Shown: positions 10,591 through 19,258, counted from the stretch's first letter. The stretch is 40,599 bases of DNA from Mycolicibacterium vaccae NBRC 14118 = CIP 105934 (GCF_001552715.1 NZ_BCRS01000032.1:1-40599), one strand, 5' to 3'. A program made the numbers and translations. Notes: a model not told the origin generated them from the letters alone.

Positions 10591-11208
10591 ATGACGTCCA
10601 CCGACGCGTCCTCTCCGCGCAGCCGGGCCAAATCCGATCGGCGCAGTCAGCTGGTCGCCGCCGCGGAGCGGCTGTTCGCCGAGCACGGCTATCTCGCGGT
10701 GCGACTGGAGGACATCGGGGCGGCCGCCGGGGTCAGCGGGCCCGCGATCTACCGGCACTTCCCCAACAAGGAAGCGCTACTGGTGGAGCTGTTGGTGGGC
10801 ATCAGCACCCGGCTGCTGGCCGGGGCCACCCAGGTGGCCACCGAAGCCGGTGACGCCGACACCGCGCTGGAGAACCTGGTGGACTTCCATCTCGACTTCG
10901 CGTTCGGCGAACCAGATCTCATCCGGATACAGGATCGCGACCTGGGCAGCCTCCCGGCGGCCGCCAAGCGGCAGGTCAGGCGTAAGCAGCGCGAGTATGT
11001 CGAGATATGGGTCGAGGTGTTGCGCCGCCGCACCCCGCAACTGTCCGAGGCCGACGCCCGGTTGATGGCGCACGCGGCGTTCGGCCTGCTGAACTCGACG
11101 CCGCACGGCGTCAAACCCGGTCTCACGAGTTCGGCCGAGGCCGGCCCGCGTACCGTCCTCAAAGCGATGACGATCGCGGCGCTGACCTCGGCCGAACTAC
11201 GGTCTTAG
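10591..11208 (+). CDS. bkaR: TetR-family repressor of branched-chain keto-acid catabolism
   Basis: 205 residues. The N-terminal TetR helix-turn-helix spans about residues 15-60 (AAAERLFAEHGYLAVRLEDI, then GVSGPAIYRHFPNKEALL). The C-terminal ligand domain has LVDFHLDFAFGEPDLIRIQD. ATG 10591 is chosen because GGGAGG (10577-10582) lies eight bases upstream; a GTG at 10582 is in frame but overlaps that site. It is divergent from accD1 and shares an 84-bp regulatory region with two operators. The M. tuberculosis ortholog Rv2506 (BkaR) represses the branched-chain keto-acid operon. The likely inducer is an acyl-CoA pathway intermediate, which the sequence does not show. Confidence 0.92.
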   Translation: MTSTDASSPRSRAKSDRRSQLVAAAERLFAEHGYLAVRLEDIGAAAGVSGPAIYRHFPNKEALLVELLVGISTRLLAGATQVATEAGDADTALENLVDFHLDFAFGEPDLIRIQDRDLGSLPAAAKRQVRRKQREYVEIWVEVLRRRTPQLSEADARLMAHAAFGLLNSTPHGVKPGLTSSAEAGPRTVLKAMTIAALTSAELRS

Positions 11209-11215
11209 GGTGAAA

Positions 11216-11229
11216 CCCCCCGCAGGGGG
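11216..11229. terminator. Short GC hairpin between convergent genes
   Basis: CCCCC (11216-11220) and GGGGG (11225-11229) pair around CGCA between the bkaR stop and the small membrane gene stop. There is no T tract, so its strength as a terminator is uncertain. Confidence 0.4.
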
Positions 11230-11385
11230 CTAATACCAGACTTTTCTGCCACCGACGGGCCGGCCGACGGAGCCGAGCACCCAGAACACGGCGCCGATCA
11301 CGAGCAAGACCACACCGATGTAGGTGAGGATCGAGATACCGAAAATAAGACCCAGGATCAGCATAATCGCGCCCAGGACGATCAT
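11230..11385 (-). CDS. Small two-helix membrane protein (DUF6131-like)
   Basis: 51 residues, almost entirely hydrophobic: two transmembrane helices (residues about 2-18 and 21-40) with a short basic tail GRPVGGRKVWY. ATG 11385 is preceded by AGGAAG about nine bases upstream. Similar tiny proteins (MIVLGAILLILG… start) recur in mycobacteria; the family label is from memory. The function is unknown. It is convergent with bkaR and may be co-transcribed with the small protein at 11437-11640. Confidence 0.75.
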   Translation of the reverse strand: MIVLGAIMLILGLIFGISILTYIGVVLLVIGAVFWVLGSVGRPVGGRKVWY

Positions 11386-11436
11386 GGTCACTCTCTTCCT
11401 TTTGGTGGTGTTATTCAGTTTCCTGCGTCAGTGATG

Positions 11437-11640
11437 TCACTGACTGGGTTGCGGAACGTTGCAATCCGTCACCTTCGGATTCACGCCCGCGTAGTTCAAC
11501 GGGCCCGCCACGACTGTCAGCGCGATGCTTCCAGCTGTGGCGCAATTGGTTTCGCCACCGGTGAAGTAATCGCGTTGATAGGCAGCGAACACGCCGATCA
11601 ACAACCAGACGAGCACAATGACGCCGAGAGCGCCTCGCAT
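11437..11640 (-). CDS. Small exported or membrane-anchored conserved protein
   Basis: 67 residues. The N-terminus MRGALGVIVLVWLLIGVFAA is a single transmembrane or signal-anchor segment. It is followed by AYQRDYFTGGETNCATAG, a hydrophobic patch and a second cysteine near the end (VTDCNVPQPSQ). The two cysteines could form a disulfide outside the membrane. GGAGG lies six bases before ATG 11640. Conserved hypothetical; no function recognised. It is 51 bp upstream of the 51-residue membrane gene on the same strand. Confidence 0.75.
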   Translation of the reverse strand: MRGALGVIVLVWLLIGVFAAYQRDYFTGGETNCATAGSIALTVVAGPLNYAGVNPKVTDCNVPQPSQ

Positions 11641-11726
11641 GCCATGCCTCCTCCGTCTGCGCGACCTTGTGGCGCGCAGCAGAGTTTTACCCCGAAGAAA
11701 ATTGCGGCAAACCTCGCGGCGTCAGG

Positions 11727-13622
11727 TCATTCGGCGAAAGCGTCGCACAGCCACTCAACCATTGCTTTTCGCAGCACGGCGCGGTTCTCGCGTTTGTCGA
11801 TCTCGTGGCCGTCGTCGTCGAAGGTCAGCAGTTGCACCGGGCGGCCCAGCTCGGTCAGCGCGTCGTACATCTGCCGTGACTCCGCAGGCGGCACGTTGGT
11901 GTCGTTGAGCCCGTGCACGAGAAGCAGCGGTGCGGTGACCTTGTGGGCGCGCGGCAACGGGGACAGCCGGTCGAGTAGATCCTGATCGCTGACCGGGTGG
12001 CCGTACTTCGGGTAGGCGGCCGCGGCGATCCACTGCTCAGTGCTGCGATACCACGTGTTGAGGTCGCTCATGCCGCAGATGCTGATCCCCGCGGCGAACT
12101 CGTCGGGGTGGAACGCCAACGCCGCCTGGGTCAGGTAGCCGCCGTAGGACCAACCGCAGCACGCCACCCGGCCCTCGGGCGCGTGGCCGTTGCCCACCAG
12201 GAAGCGCGCGGCGTCGGCGACGTCGTCGATCGCGGCGAACCGGCGCTCGCGGTCGTCGGCGTGCATGAAGGACCGGCCGAATCCGCCGGAGCCGCGCACG
12301 TTGGGGAGGAAGACACAGATGCCCTCGTCCAGCAGCGCCGGGAAGAACTCGTTGTAGCCGGGCCTGCCCTGCCCCTCGGGGCCGCCGTGCAGGAACAGCA
12401 TCGCGCCGATCGTCTCCACGCCCTCGGGGGGCCGGAACAACCACCCGCTGAACGCCAGGCCGTCGCGGGCGATGATCGTCTCCAGCGTGGGGTCGGCCGA
12501 CACCGGGCCGCTGCTGGGTTCGCGGTCCACCAGCTGCCACTCACCGGTGCGCGGATCGACCAGCTCGACCGTCGGTGGATTCGACGGACCCTCAACCGTC
12601 ACCGCCAGCATCGACCCGCCCGCGCTGATGCTCAACTCGCTGGCCACCATGCCCGGCAGCGGAATCGGTTCCTTGAGGGTCTCGTCCGCGTACTCCAGGA
12701 TCTGTAATTCGCTGGCGCCGTGCAGATTCCACAACATCGCCACCGTCGACAGGTCGTCGCTGACGGTGAACTCGTCGAGTTCGTAGCCCGGCCGCTCGGC
12801 CAACACGTGATAGGAGACGCCGTCCGCGGTCACGGTCACCTCGAGCAGACGCGCGTGCTGGGCGCCGTTCTCACTGCGGATCAGCGCCCGCACATATCCT
12901 TCGGTGCTGTTGAGCCCGTACTCCTTGGCCGGATGGTAGAGCTCGGTGATCTCGCCCTCGGGGCCGGACCGCAACCGACGCGGACTGTGGTCGTCGAGGA
13001 TGACACCGGTGTCGGTGGTCGAGCCCGGATCGTATGGCAGCAGCGCGGTCTCGGTGAGTCCGCGCAGCATGATCAGGTCGCGGTAACCCCGTGGACCCAC
13101 CCGCACCAGCGACGCCCCGCACCAGGAGTCGACGAGCCGGCCGCCCGAACGCCGGTCGAGCACCGTGACCGGGCCGCCTTCCGGGTCGAGCAGACACGAG
13201 CTGCCCACTCCGTCCTCGCCGGTGAGGATCGCCGCCACCTGGGAGCCGTCCCAACCGATGAGCTCCGCGGTGCCTTCCACCCCGGACGGCCAGCTGTCGA
13301 TCCTGCGCGCAGCGCGGTCGTCGGGATCGGTTGTGACGACCCAGATCTGACTTCGGGTGCCGCCCTCGGGCGCGACCTGGCACGCCAGCCAGTGGCCGTC
13401 GGCCGAGTGCATGACACGCGTGACCGGGCCGACGACGGGCAGCTCGACATCGCGCGACGAGCTCGCCCGCCACCCGAGCAGGAACCGCTGCACCGCCCTG
13501 GGGTATCCGCGGTCGTCGACCAGATGGGCGAACGCGGTGGCGTCAGGAGACATCGACGCGCCGTAGATCCGGCGTACCTGTTCTGCCACGGTTCCCGATT
13601 GTGCACGGTCAGCGGCGGCCAT
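11727..13622 (-). CDS. S9-family prolyl-oligopeptidase-like serine peptidase
   Basis: About 631 residues. An N-terminal beta-propeller-type region (to about residue 370) precedes an alpha/beta hydrolase domain. The catalytic Ser lies in CCGWSYGGYLTQ, the Asp in LVHGLNDTNVPPAES and the His in DDDGHEID near the C-terminus. MLFLHGGPEGQGRPGYNEFF is the usual oxyanion-side motif. No signal peptide is visible, so it is probably cytosolic. The start is uncertain: ATG 13622 gives MAAADRAQ; ATG 13679 is also open but would lie nine bases from the divergent gene; GTG further in is possible. No good ribosome-binding site marks any of them. It probably cleaves peptides or esters of unknown identity. Confidence 0.85.
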   Translation of the reverse strand: MAAADRAQSGTVAEQVRRIYGASMSPDATAFAHLVDDRGYPRAVQRFLLGWRASSSRDVELPVVGPVTRVMHSADGHWLACQVAPEGGTRSQIWVVTTDPDDRAARRIDSWPSGVEGTAELIGWDGSQVAAILTGEDGVGSSCLLDPEGGPVTVLDRRSGGRLVDSWCGASLVRVGPRGYRDLIMLRGLTETALLPYDPGSTTDTGVILDDHSPRRLRSGPEGEITELYHPAKEYGLNSTEGYVRALIRSENGAQHARLLEVTVTADGVSYHVLAERPGYELDEFTVSDDLSTVAMLWNLHGASELQILEYADETLKEPIPLPGMVASELSISAGGSMLAVTVEGPSNPPTVELVDPRTGEWQLVDREPSSGPVSADPTLETIIARDGLAFSGWLFRPPEGVETIGAMLFLHGGPEGQGRPGYNEFFPALLDEGICVFLPNVRGSGGFGRSFMHADDRERRFAAIDDVADAARFLVGNGHAPEGRVACCGWSYGGYLTQAALAFHPDEFAAGISICGMSDLNTWYRSTEQWIAAAAYPKYGHPVSDQDLLDRLSPLPRAHKVTAPLLLVHGLNDTNVPPAESRQMYDALTELGRPVQLLTFDDDGHEIDKRENRAVLRKAMVEWLCDAFAE

Positions 13623-13664
13623 GGGGTACGGGCCGGTGCCGGGACGCACTGAGCGCTCGCACAG

Positions 13665-13670
13665 GTACCC
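13665..13670 (+). promoter_or_regulatory. Possible -10 box for the Rv2507-like gene
   Basis: TACCCT fits the mycobacterial TANNNT -10 pattern and lies 18 bases before ATG 13689. No convincing -35 box is seen. If used, it supports the shorter start for the divergent S9 peptidase. Confidence 0.3.
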
Positions 13671-13688
13671 TGCAGCCATGAGGTGGTC

Positions 13689-14544
13689 ATGACGGAGTCA
13701 CCGTGGGGCCGCGGACGTGAGGAGCAGTCTGGCTGGGGCGGACGTGAGGAGCGATCTGGCTGGGGCGGACGTGAGGAGCAGTCTGGCTGGGGCGGACGTG
13801 AGCAGTCCGGTAATCCCGGCTACCCCGGCCACCCGGGCTACTCCGACCCCGCATACGCCAGCCAGACGCCGTACGGCCAGCCCTATCAGCCGCCCTCGGC
13901 GCCGCAGCCCACCGAACGCCTCCCGGTCTACTCGCCGTACGGATACGACCCGTACGCGACGGGGCAGTATCCGCCACAGCCACCGCCCGGTCCGGGTGAC
14001 GAGCAGCCCCCGAAGGACCCGAAGCCGCCGCGGTGGCTCTGGGTAGTCGCGGGTGTGGCGGTGCTCATGGTCATCGGGCTGGTGATCGCGCTGGTGATCG
14101 TCAAAAGCTCGCAGCAACAGACGGTGGTGGCGCCGCTGCCTGCGGCCCCGGAGCCGTCGTTCACCACCCAGACCCCCCACGACGACGTCGCGCACGCCGA
14201 CCACCCGGACGACCACGCCGGTGCTGCCCGCCCCGACTGGGCCGTCCACGTCACCCACGGCGCCGACGGTGCCGGGCGCCACCGACGCCGTCGTCTACAC
14301 GGTCGAGGGAAGCGGACGGGCCATCAACATCACCTATGTCGACACCGGTGGGCTGCTGCAGACCGAGTTCAACGTGATGCTGCCGTGGAGTAAAGAGGTC
14401 GCCCTCCCCCAGCCCGCGGAGGAGTCGGCGAGCATCAGCATCATCAACGTCGGCCGCGAGGTGACCTGCTCGATCACTGTCGACGGCGCGCAACTGGATC
14501 AGCGCACCGGCGCCGGCCTGACCATCTGCACTCCCCGGCGCTAA
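13689..14544 (+). CDS. Pro-rich membrane protein with MmpS-like C-terminal domain (Rv2507-like), apparent frameshift
   Basis: GAGGTG (13680-13685) precedes ATG 13689. The N-terminal 40 residues contain 9-residue repeats (REEQSGWGG). A Pro/Tyr-rich stretch follows, then one transmembrane helix (WLWVVAGVAVLMVIGLVIAL, residues about 117-136). After FTTQTP the frame changes at a run of six C (14173-14178). In the original frame the product ends at 14393 with unlike, His/Asp-rich sequence. In the +1 frame it continues as a Thr/Pro-rich linker and a domain VVYTVEGSGRAINITYVDTG…VGREVTCSITVDG, ending at 14544, as expected for MmpS-like proteins and Rv2507. With five C the gene would be intact, about 284 residues. 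Either a real mutation or a base-calling error. Confidence 0.8.
13713..13809 (+). repeat. 27-bp tandem repeat in the Rv2507-like gene
   Basis: Three 27-bp units (13713-13739, 13740-13766, 13767-13793) and a shortened fourth, each starting GGACGTGAGGAGC. They encode GREEQSGWG-type repeats just after the start codon. Units one and three are identical; unit two has CGAT in place of CAGT. Confidence 0.85.
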
Positions 14545-15866
14545 CCGATCGGCGGACGCCCCGGGGCGCGTACCGGCAGGAAGAGCAGCAGGCCGAGCAC
14601 CAGCACCACGAGCAGACCGCCCATGCCCGCCCGCTGGCTGTCGAAGACGTCGATGAACACCGAGAACAGCCACGGCGCCAGGAACGTCGCGGCACGACCG
14701 GCCATCGTGTACAGCCCGAACGTCACGCCTTCCTTGCCGGGGGCGCACAGCCGCAGCATCAGGGTCCTGGCCGAGGACAGCGTCGGGCCGATGAACAGGC
14801 ACAGCAGCAGACCGCACGCCCAGAAGGCCGCCGCGCCCGACTGCGTCATCATCACCACGCCCACGACGATCATCGCGGTCAAAGACCCCACGATGACGGG
14901 CTTGGAGCCCACCTGGTCGTCGACCCGGCCGCCGACCACCGCGCCGAGGGCCGCCACCACGCAGGCAGCGACACCGAACAACAGCACGTCGGCCTGCGAG
15001 ACCCCGTAGACGGTCACCCCGAGCACCGCGCCGAAGGTGAAGATCCCGGTGAGCCCGTCGCGGAACACTGCACTCGCGCCGAGGTAGTAGACGAAGTTCC
15101 GGTCGCGTCGCCATTCGCCGCGCACCTCGGTCCACAGACGGCGGTAGGCGCCGGCGAACCCCACCCGCTCAGCCGGGTCGTGCGCCGGGGCACGCGGCAC
15201 CGAGATCAGCAGCGGAAGCGCGAACAGCGCGAACCACGCGGCGACCAGCAGCATGGCCGCCCGCACGTTCTGTCCGTCGTCGACAGGCAGTCCCAGCAGG
15301 CCGCGGGTGTCCCCGTCACCTGCGATGAATCCGAGGTACACCACCAGCAGGGCCAGCACACTGCCGAAATACCCCAGCGCCAAACCGATTCCAGAGATCC
15401 GCCCGGATGTCGCCGGGGTCGACAGCTCGCGCAGCATCGCGTTGTAGGGCACGGTCGCCAGCTCGCTGCAGGCCGCGGTGCACGCAAGCAGCACCAGACC
15501 GGGCCACAGGTACCGGTGGTCGTCGCGGATCAGGCTCATCGACGCGGTCAGCAGCACGACCAACCCCGTCAGCAGCGCCAGCGCGCGGCGGCGCCGGGCA
15601 GGCGCGTTGACCCAGACCCCGGTCACCGGTGCGAGGAGCGCCACCACCAGGCCCGCCAGCGCCAGGGCACGGCCCAGCCAGCTCGCCGGGCTGGTGTCGC
15701 CAGGCAGGTCGTCGCCGACCGTGGCGGTGAGGTACACGGTGAAGACGAACGTGATCACGATCGCATTGATCGCCGTCGCCCCGAAATCCCACATCGCCCA
15801 GGCCAGCACCTGTCCGCGTGTCGCGGTACGGGCAGGTGGTCCGGTCGTGGGCGACACCTCGGTCAT
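14541..15866 (-). CDS. MFS transporter, UMF1/Atg22-like family (Rv2508c-like)
   Basis: 441 residues, highly hydrophobic, about 12 transmembrane helices. The N-terminus reads GQVLAWAMWDFGATAINAIV then TFVFTVYL, the hallmark of the UMF1/Atg22-like branch of the major facilitator superfamily. ATVPYNAMLRELS and GLALGYFGSVLALL are also typical. The substrate is unknown; relatives are thought to export amino acids or related metabolites. The stop overlaps the end of the Rv2507-like gene by four bases (convergent). The start is 25 bp from the divergent mycolate reductase start. Confidence 0.85.
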   Translation of the reverse strand: MTEVSPTTGPPARTATRGQVLAWAMWDFGATAINAIVITFVFTVYLTATVGDDLPGDTSPASWLGRALALAGLVVALLAPVTGVWVNAPARRRRALALLTGLVVLLTASMSLIRDDHRYLWPGLVLLACTAACSELATVPYNAMLRELSTPATSGRISGIGLALGYFGSVLALLVVYLGFIAGDGDTRGLLGLPVDDGQNVRAAMLLVAAWFALFALPLLISVPRAPAHDPAERVGFAGAYRRLWTEVRGEWRRDRNFVYYLGASAVFRDGLTGIFTFGAVLGVTVYGVSQADVLLFGVAACVVAALGAVVGGRVDDQVGSKPVIVGSLTAMIVVGVVMMTQSGAAAFWACGLLLCLFIGPTLSSARTLMLRLCAPGKEGVTFGLYTMAGRAATFLAPWLFSVFIDVFDSQRAGMGGLLVVLVLGLLLFLPVRAPGRPPIG

Positions 15867-15878
15867 GGTGGCCCACGA

Positions 15879-15884
15879 TATAGT
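15879..15884. promoter_or_regulatory. -10 box for leaderless cmrA transcript; possibly shared by both strands
   Basis: TATAGT is followed by exactly seven bases and then ATG 15892, the spacing expected when transcription starts at the A of the start codon. On the other strand the same AT-rich block reads ACTATATC, 13-17 bases before the transporter ATG 15866, so it may also serve as that gene's -10. Confidence 0.5.
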
Positions 15885-15891
15885 CCGGCGC

Positions 15892-16698
15892 ATGCCCGTC
15901 CCCGCTCCCAGTGCGGATGCCCGTGCCGTCGTCACCGGTGCATCCCAGAACATCGGCGAGGCGCTCGCCGAAGAGCTCGCCCACCGCGGCCACAACCTGA
16001 TCATCACCGCACGCCGCGAGGAGGTGCTGGAGTCGCTGGCCCGGCGTCTGCGCGACACCTACGGGGTGACCGTCGAGGTGCGCGCCGTCGACCTCGCCGA
16101 TCCGCAGGCCCGCGCCGCGTTCTGCGAGGAGCTGGCCAGCCGCGAGATCTCGATACTGTGTGCCAACGCCGGCACCGCGACGTTCGGTGCGGTGGCCTCG
16201 CTGGATCCGGCCGAGGAGCGGAAACAGGTGCAGCTCAACGTCCTCGGCGTGCACGACCTCGTCTTGGCGGTGCTGCCCGGCATGGTCGAGCGCCGCGCAG
16301 GCGGGATCCTGATCTCGGGGTCGGCCGCGGGCAACTCCCCGATTCCGAACAACGCGACCTACGCGGCGACGAAGGCGTTCGTGAACACGTTCAGCGAGTC
16401 GCTGCGCGGGGAGGTGAAGTCTGCCGGCGTGCACGTCACCGTGCTCGCGCCGGGGCCTGTGCGCACCGAGCTGCCCGATCCGGACGAGCAGTCGCTGGTC
16501 GAGCGGCTGATCCCCGACTTTCTGTGGATCGACACCCAGTACACCGCGAAGGTGTCGCTGGATGGGTTGGACCGCAACAAGATGCGCGTGGTGCCGGGCA
16601 TCACGTCCAAGGCGATGTCGGCGGCCAGCGGGTACGCCCCGCGCGCGATCGTGGCCCCGATCGTCGGTGCGGTGTACAAGAAGCTCGGCGGCGACTGA
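15892..16698 (+). CDS. cmrA: Mycolate reductase, short-chain dehydrogenase (Rv2509-like)
   Basis: 268 residues, classical short-chain dehydrogenase. The nucleotide-binding motif TGASQNIG is at residues 15-22. LCANAGTATFG is the NAG motif, ISGSAAGN supplies the catalytic Ser, and YAATKAF is the YxxxK catalytic pair. It reduces the beta-keto product of Pks13 condensation to the mature mycolate motif; Rv2509 and its corynebacterial counterpart CmrA have this role. Neighbour order supports orthology. The symbol is borrowed from Corynebacterium. Probably leaderless (see 15879-15884): no Shine-Dalgarno sequence is visible. Confidence 0.9.
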   Translation: MPVPAPSADARAVVTGASQNIGEALAEELAHRGHNLIITARREEVLESLARRLRDTYGVTVEVRAVDLADPQARAAFCEELASREISILCANAGTATFGAVASLDPAEERKQVQLNVLGVHDLVLAVLPGMVERRAGGILISGSAAGNSPIPNNATYAATKAFVNTFSESLRGEVKSAGVHVTVLAPGPVRTELPDPDEQSLVERLIPDFLWIDTQYTAKVSLDGLDRNKMRVVPGITSKAMSAASGYAPRAIVAPIVGAVYKKLGGD

Positions 16699-16712
16699 AA
16701 CTCCCCTCTTGC

Positions 16713-16773
16713 GCCGAACGTGCATTCCACGCGCGGAAATTCGCGATTTCGCCGCGTGGAATGCGGTTTCGGC
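16713..16773. repeat. Long intergenic palindrome between convergent genes
   Basis: Perfect 12-bp arms GCATTCCACGCG (16722-16733) and CGCGTGGAATGC (16753-16764) enclose a second pair GAAAT/ATTTC (16736-16740, 16746-16750) with loop TCGCG. Flanking GCCGAA (16713) and TTCGGC (16768) extend the symmetry to about 61 bp. It fills the 79-bp gap between cmrA and the HerA-like gene. It may act as a bidirectional terminator or be a dispersed palindromic repeat; there is no T tract. Confidence 0.75.
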
Positions 16774-16777
16774 GGGG

Positions 16778-18385
16778 TCAGCGCCGGCGTCTGCGGCGGC
16801 CGGTGCCGAAGATGCTGCGGGTGATCTCGCGACCGATCACCGTGCCCGCCGACCGCATCGCGCTCTTGAACGCCGGATTGTCCATCATCTTGTCCAGGAA
16901 GCCGGGGCCGTCGGGTTCCACCGGCGCCGGCATCGGCGGCACGTCCCACGTCGGCGGCACGTAAACCGGGGGCGGCGGGGCGGCGGGCTGCTCGGCCACC
17001 GGGGGTGACGGCGGCGGTGGCTGCGGTGCCAGTTTCGCCGCGAGCCGCTCGTAGGCCGATTCCCGATCGATGGTCTGGCCGTACTCGGCCTGCAGCGCGC
17101 TGCCGGATGCGGCCGCGGCGATCGCCTCGGATCCGATGGTGTCCATCAGCGAACGCGGCGCCCGCATGCGCGTCCAGGCCACCGGCGTGGGCACGCCCTT
17201 TTCGGAGAGCACGGTGACCACCGCTTCGCCGATACCCAGCGCGGTCAGCGCCGACTCGAGGTCGTAGACGGAGGTCTTCGGGTAGGTCCGCACCGTCCTC
17301 GTCAGCGCCTTCTGGTCGTCGGGGGTGAACGCGCGCAGAGCGTGCTGAATCCGGGCGCCGAGCTGGCTGAGCACCTCCTTGGGGACGTCGGTGGGCAGCT
17401 GGGTGCAGAACAGCACCCCGACGCCTTTGGAGCGGATCAGCTTGACCGTCTGTTCCACCTGCTCCAGGAACGCCTTCGACGCGTCGGTGAAGAGCAGGTG
17501 CGCCTCGTCGAAGACGAAGACCAGCTTGGGTCTGTCGACGTCACCGACCTCGGGCAACGACGTGAACAGGTCGGCCAGCACCCACATCAGGAACGTCGAG
17601 AACATCACCGGCCGCGCGGCCTGAGCACCCAGCTCCAGCAGGGTGATCACACCGCGGCCGGACGCGTCCACCCGAATCAGGTCCTCGGGTTCGAGCTCCG
17701 GTTCGCCGAAGAAGGTGTCGGCGCCTTCGGCCTCCAGGTTGACCAGAGCGCGCAGGATCACCCCGGCGGTGGTGGTGGACACCGCGCCGAGGGCCTTCAG
17801 CTGCGGCTTGCCTTCGTCACCGGTCAGATACTGGATCACCGACCGCAGGTCTTTCAGGTCCAGCAGCGGCAGCCCCTGCTGGTCGGCCCAGTGGAAGATC
17901 AGGCCCAGGGTGGACTCCTGAGTTCGGTTGAGACCGAGCACCTTCGACAGCAGGATTGGACCGAAGCTACTGATGGTGGCGCGCACCGGCACCCCGATGC
18001 CCGCGGTGCCCAGCGACAGGAACTCCACCGGATAGGCCGTGGGGGTCCAGGTGTCGCCGGTGTCGGCGGCGCGCCGACGCACGTTGTCGTCGGGTTCACC
18101 GGGTCTCGACAGCCCCGACAGGTCGCCCTTGACGTCGGCCATCACCACCGGCACACCGGCCGCCGAGAGCTGCTCGGCGAGCACCTGGAGCGACTTCGTC
18201 TTCCCGGTACCGGTCGCGCCCGCCACCAGGCCGTGCCGGTTGAGCGTCGACAGCGGCACCCGCACCCGCGCCGCCGGGTCGCAGACCCCGTCGACCACCA
18301 CGCAACCCAGCTCCAGGGCTGCGCCGTCGACGGCATAACCTGCGGCGATCTGCTGCGTGGCGGTCGGGGCCGACTCGCTGGTCAT
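16778..18385 (-). CDS. HerA-like ATPase (DUF853; Rv2510c-like)
   Basis: 535 residues. Walker [11 protein letters not shown] is near residues 57-65 and Walker [14 protein letters not shown] near 280. [20 protein letters not shown] and [20 protein letters not shown] complete the HerA/FtsK-like P-loop core. The C-terminal 130 residues hold a long Pro-rich linker and a very basic tail (GTGRRRRRR) that could bind nucleic acid. Relatives are called HerA-like helicases, but the cellular role in mycobacteria is not established. ATG 18385 is preferred to an upstream GTG at 18394. Divergent from orn. Confidence 0.88.
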   Translation of the reverse strand: MTSESAPTATQQIAAGYAVDGAALELGCVVVDGVCDPAARVRVPLSTLNRHGLVAGATGTGKTKSLQVLAEQLSAAGVPVVMADVKGDLSGLSRPGEPDDNVRRRAADTGDTWTPTAYPVEFLSLGTAGIGVPVRATISSFGPILLSKVLGLNRTQESTLGLIFHWADQQGLPLLDLKDLRSVIQYLTGDEGKPQLKALGAVSTTTAGVILRALVNLEAEGADTFFGEPELEPEDLIRVDASGRGVITLLELGAQAARPVMFSTFLMWVLADLFTSLPEVGDVDRPKLVFVFDEAHLLFTDASKAFLEQVEQTVKLIRSKGVGVLFCTQLPTDVPKEVLSQLGARIQHALRAFTPDDQKALTRTVRTYPKTSVYDLESALTALGIGEAVVTVLSEKGVPTPVAWTRMRAPRSLMDTIGSEAIAAAASGSALQAEYGQTIDRESAYERLAAKLAPQPPPPSPPVAEQPAAPPPPVYVPPTWDVPPMPAPVEPDGPGFLDKMMDNPAFKSAMRSAGTVIGREITRSIFGTGRRRRRR

Positions 18386-18454
18386 GGGTGGCACATTAGC
18401 CCGCTTCAGCCCGCGATTGGCCGGGTGTGGTCAGCCCGTCTCAGCGGCGGGGCT

Positions 18455-18460
18455 TACTGT
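18455..18460 (+). promoter_or_regulatory. -10 box placing orn as a leaderless gene
   Basis: TACTGT (TANNNT) ends seven bases before GTG 18468. The same spacing is seen at cmrA. It overlaps the alternative upstream GTG 18459, arguing that the true start is 18468. Confidence 0.45.
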
Positions 18461-18467
18461 GAGCGCT

Positions 18468-19103
18468 GTGCGTGACGAACTGGTATGGATCGACTGCGAG
18501 ATGACCGGCCTGGACCTCAAGTCCGATCTGCTCATCGAGATTGCGGTGCTCGTGACCGACTCGGAACTGAATATCCTGGGCGAGGGCCTCGACGTGGTCA
18601 TCCACGCCGACGACGACGCGTTGTCGTCGATGATCGACGTCGTCGCCCAGATGCACACCAAGTCCGGGCTCGTCGAGGAGGTGCGCGCCTCGACCGTCGA
18701 CGTGGCCACCGCCGAGGACATGGTGCTGACCTACATCCGGGAGCACGTCAAGCAGGCCAAAACCGCACCGCTGGCGGGCAACTCGATCGCCACCGACCGC
18801 GGGTTCATCGCCCGCGACATGCCCAAGCTCGACGACTTCCTGCACTACCGGATGATCGACGTCAGCTCGATCAAGGAGCTGTGCCGGCGCTGGTACCCGC
18901 GGATCTACTTCGGTCAGCCGGAGAAGGGCCTGGCCCACCGTGCACTTGCCGACATTCACGAGTCGATCCGCGAGCTCAAGTACTACCGCCAGACGGCCTT
19001 CGTGGCGCCGCCCGGGCCGTCGACCAGCGATATTGCCGCCATCGCGGCCGAACTCGGACCGGATTCGCGCCGCGATTCGGTTCCAGAGGACAAGAGCAGC
19101 TAG
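18468..19103 (+). CDS. orn: Oligoribonuclease (DEDDh 3'-5' exoribonuclease)
   Basis: 211 residues from GTG 18468, which gives [16 protein letters not shown], the usual N-terminus of the family. GTG 18459 would add three residues. DEDD residues are visible: D9 and E11 in WIDCEMTG, Asp in [11 protein letters not shown], and the final His/Asp pair in [11 protein letters not shown]. The C-terminal [13 protein letters not shown] is diagnostic of Orn. It degrades di- to short oligoribonucleotides, finishing RNA turnover and pGpG clearance. The tRNA-His gene follows 30 bp downstream. Ortholog of Rv2511. Confidence 0.95.
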   Translation: MRDELVWIDCEMTGLDLKSDLLIEIAVLVTDSELNILGEGLDVVIHADDDALSSMIDVVAQMHTKSGLVEEVRASTVDVATAEDMVLTYIREHVKQAKTAPLAGNSIATDRGFIARDMPKLDDFLHYRMIDVSSIKELCRRWYPRIYFGQPEKGLAHRALADIHESIRELKYYRQTAFVAPPGPSTSDIAAIAAELGPDSRRDSVPEDKSS

Positions 19104-19133
19104 TATGACCAAGCCGCTTTCCGAGCGGCGATG

Positions 19134-19209
19134 GTGGCTGTAGTTCAGTTGGTAGAGCACCAGGTTGTGATCCTGGCTGTCGCGGGTTCGAGTCCCGTCA
19201 GCCACCCCA
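19134..19209 (+). tRNA. hisT: tRNA-His (GTG anticodon)
   Basis: The acceptor stem GTGGCTG (19134-19140) pairs with CAGCCAC (19199-19205). The anticodon GTG is at 19167-19169 in loop TTGTGAT. C at 19206 is the discriminator, opposite G at 19133, the histidine-specific G-1:C73 pair. CCA (19207-19209) is encoded. TAGTAT at 19101-19106 is a plausible -10 overlapping the orn stop codon. Confidence 0.96.
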
Positions 19210-19216
19210 ACAGGTG

Positions 19217-19258
19217 GGAGCGCCGTCTACTCCGGTAGGCGGCGCTCCTTTCTTTTGT
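19217..19258 (+). terminator. Strong intrinsic terminator after tRNA-His
   Basis: GGAGCGCCGTCTAC (19217-19230) pairs with GTAGGCGGCGCTCC (19235-19248), one G·T pair, loop TCCG, followed by TTTCTTTTGTCTC. A textbook terminator, unusual in mycobacteria outside stable-RNA genes. Confidence 0.88.
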
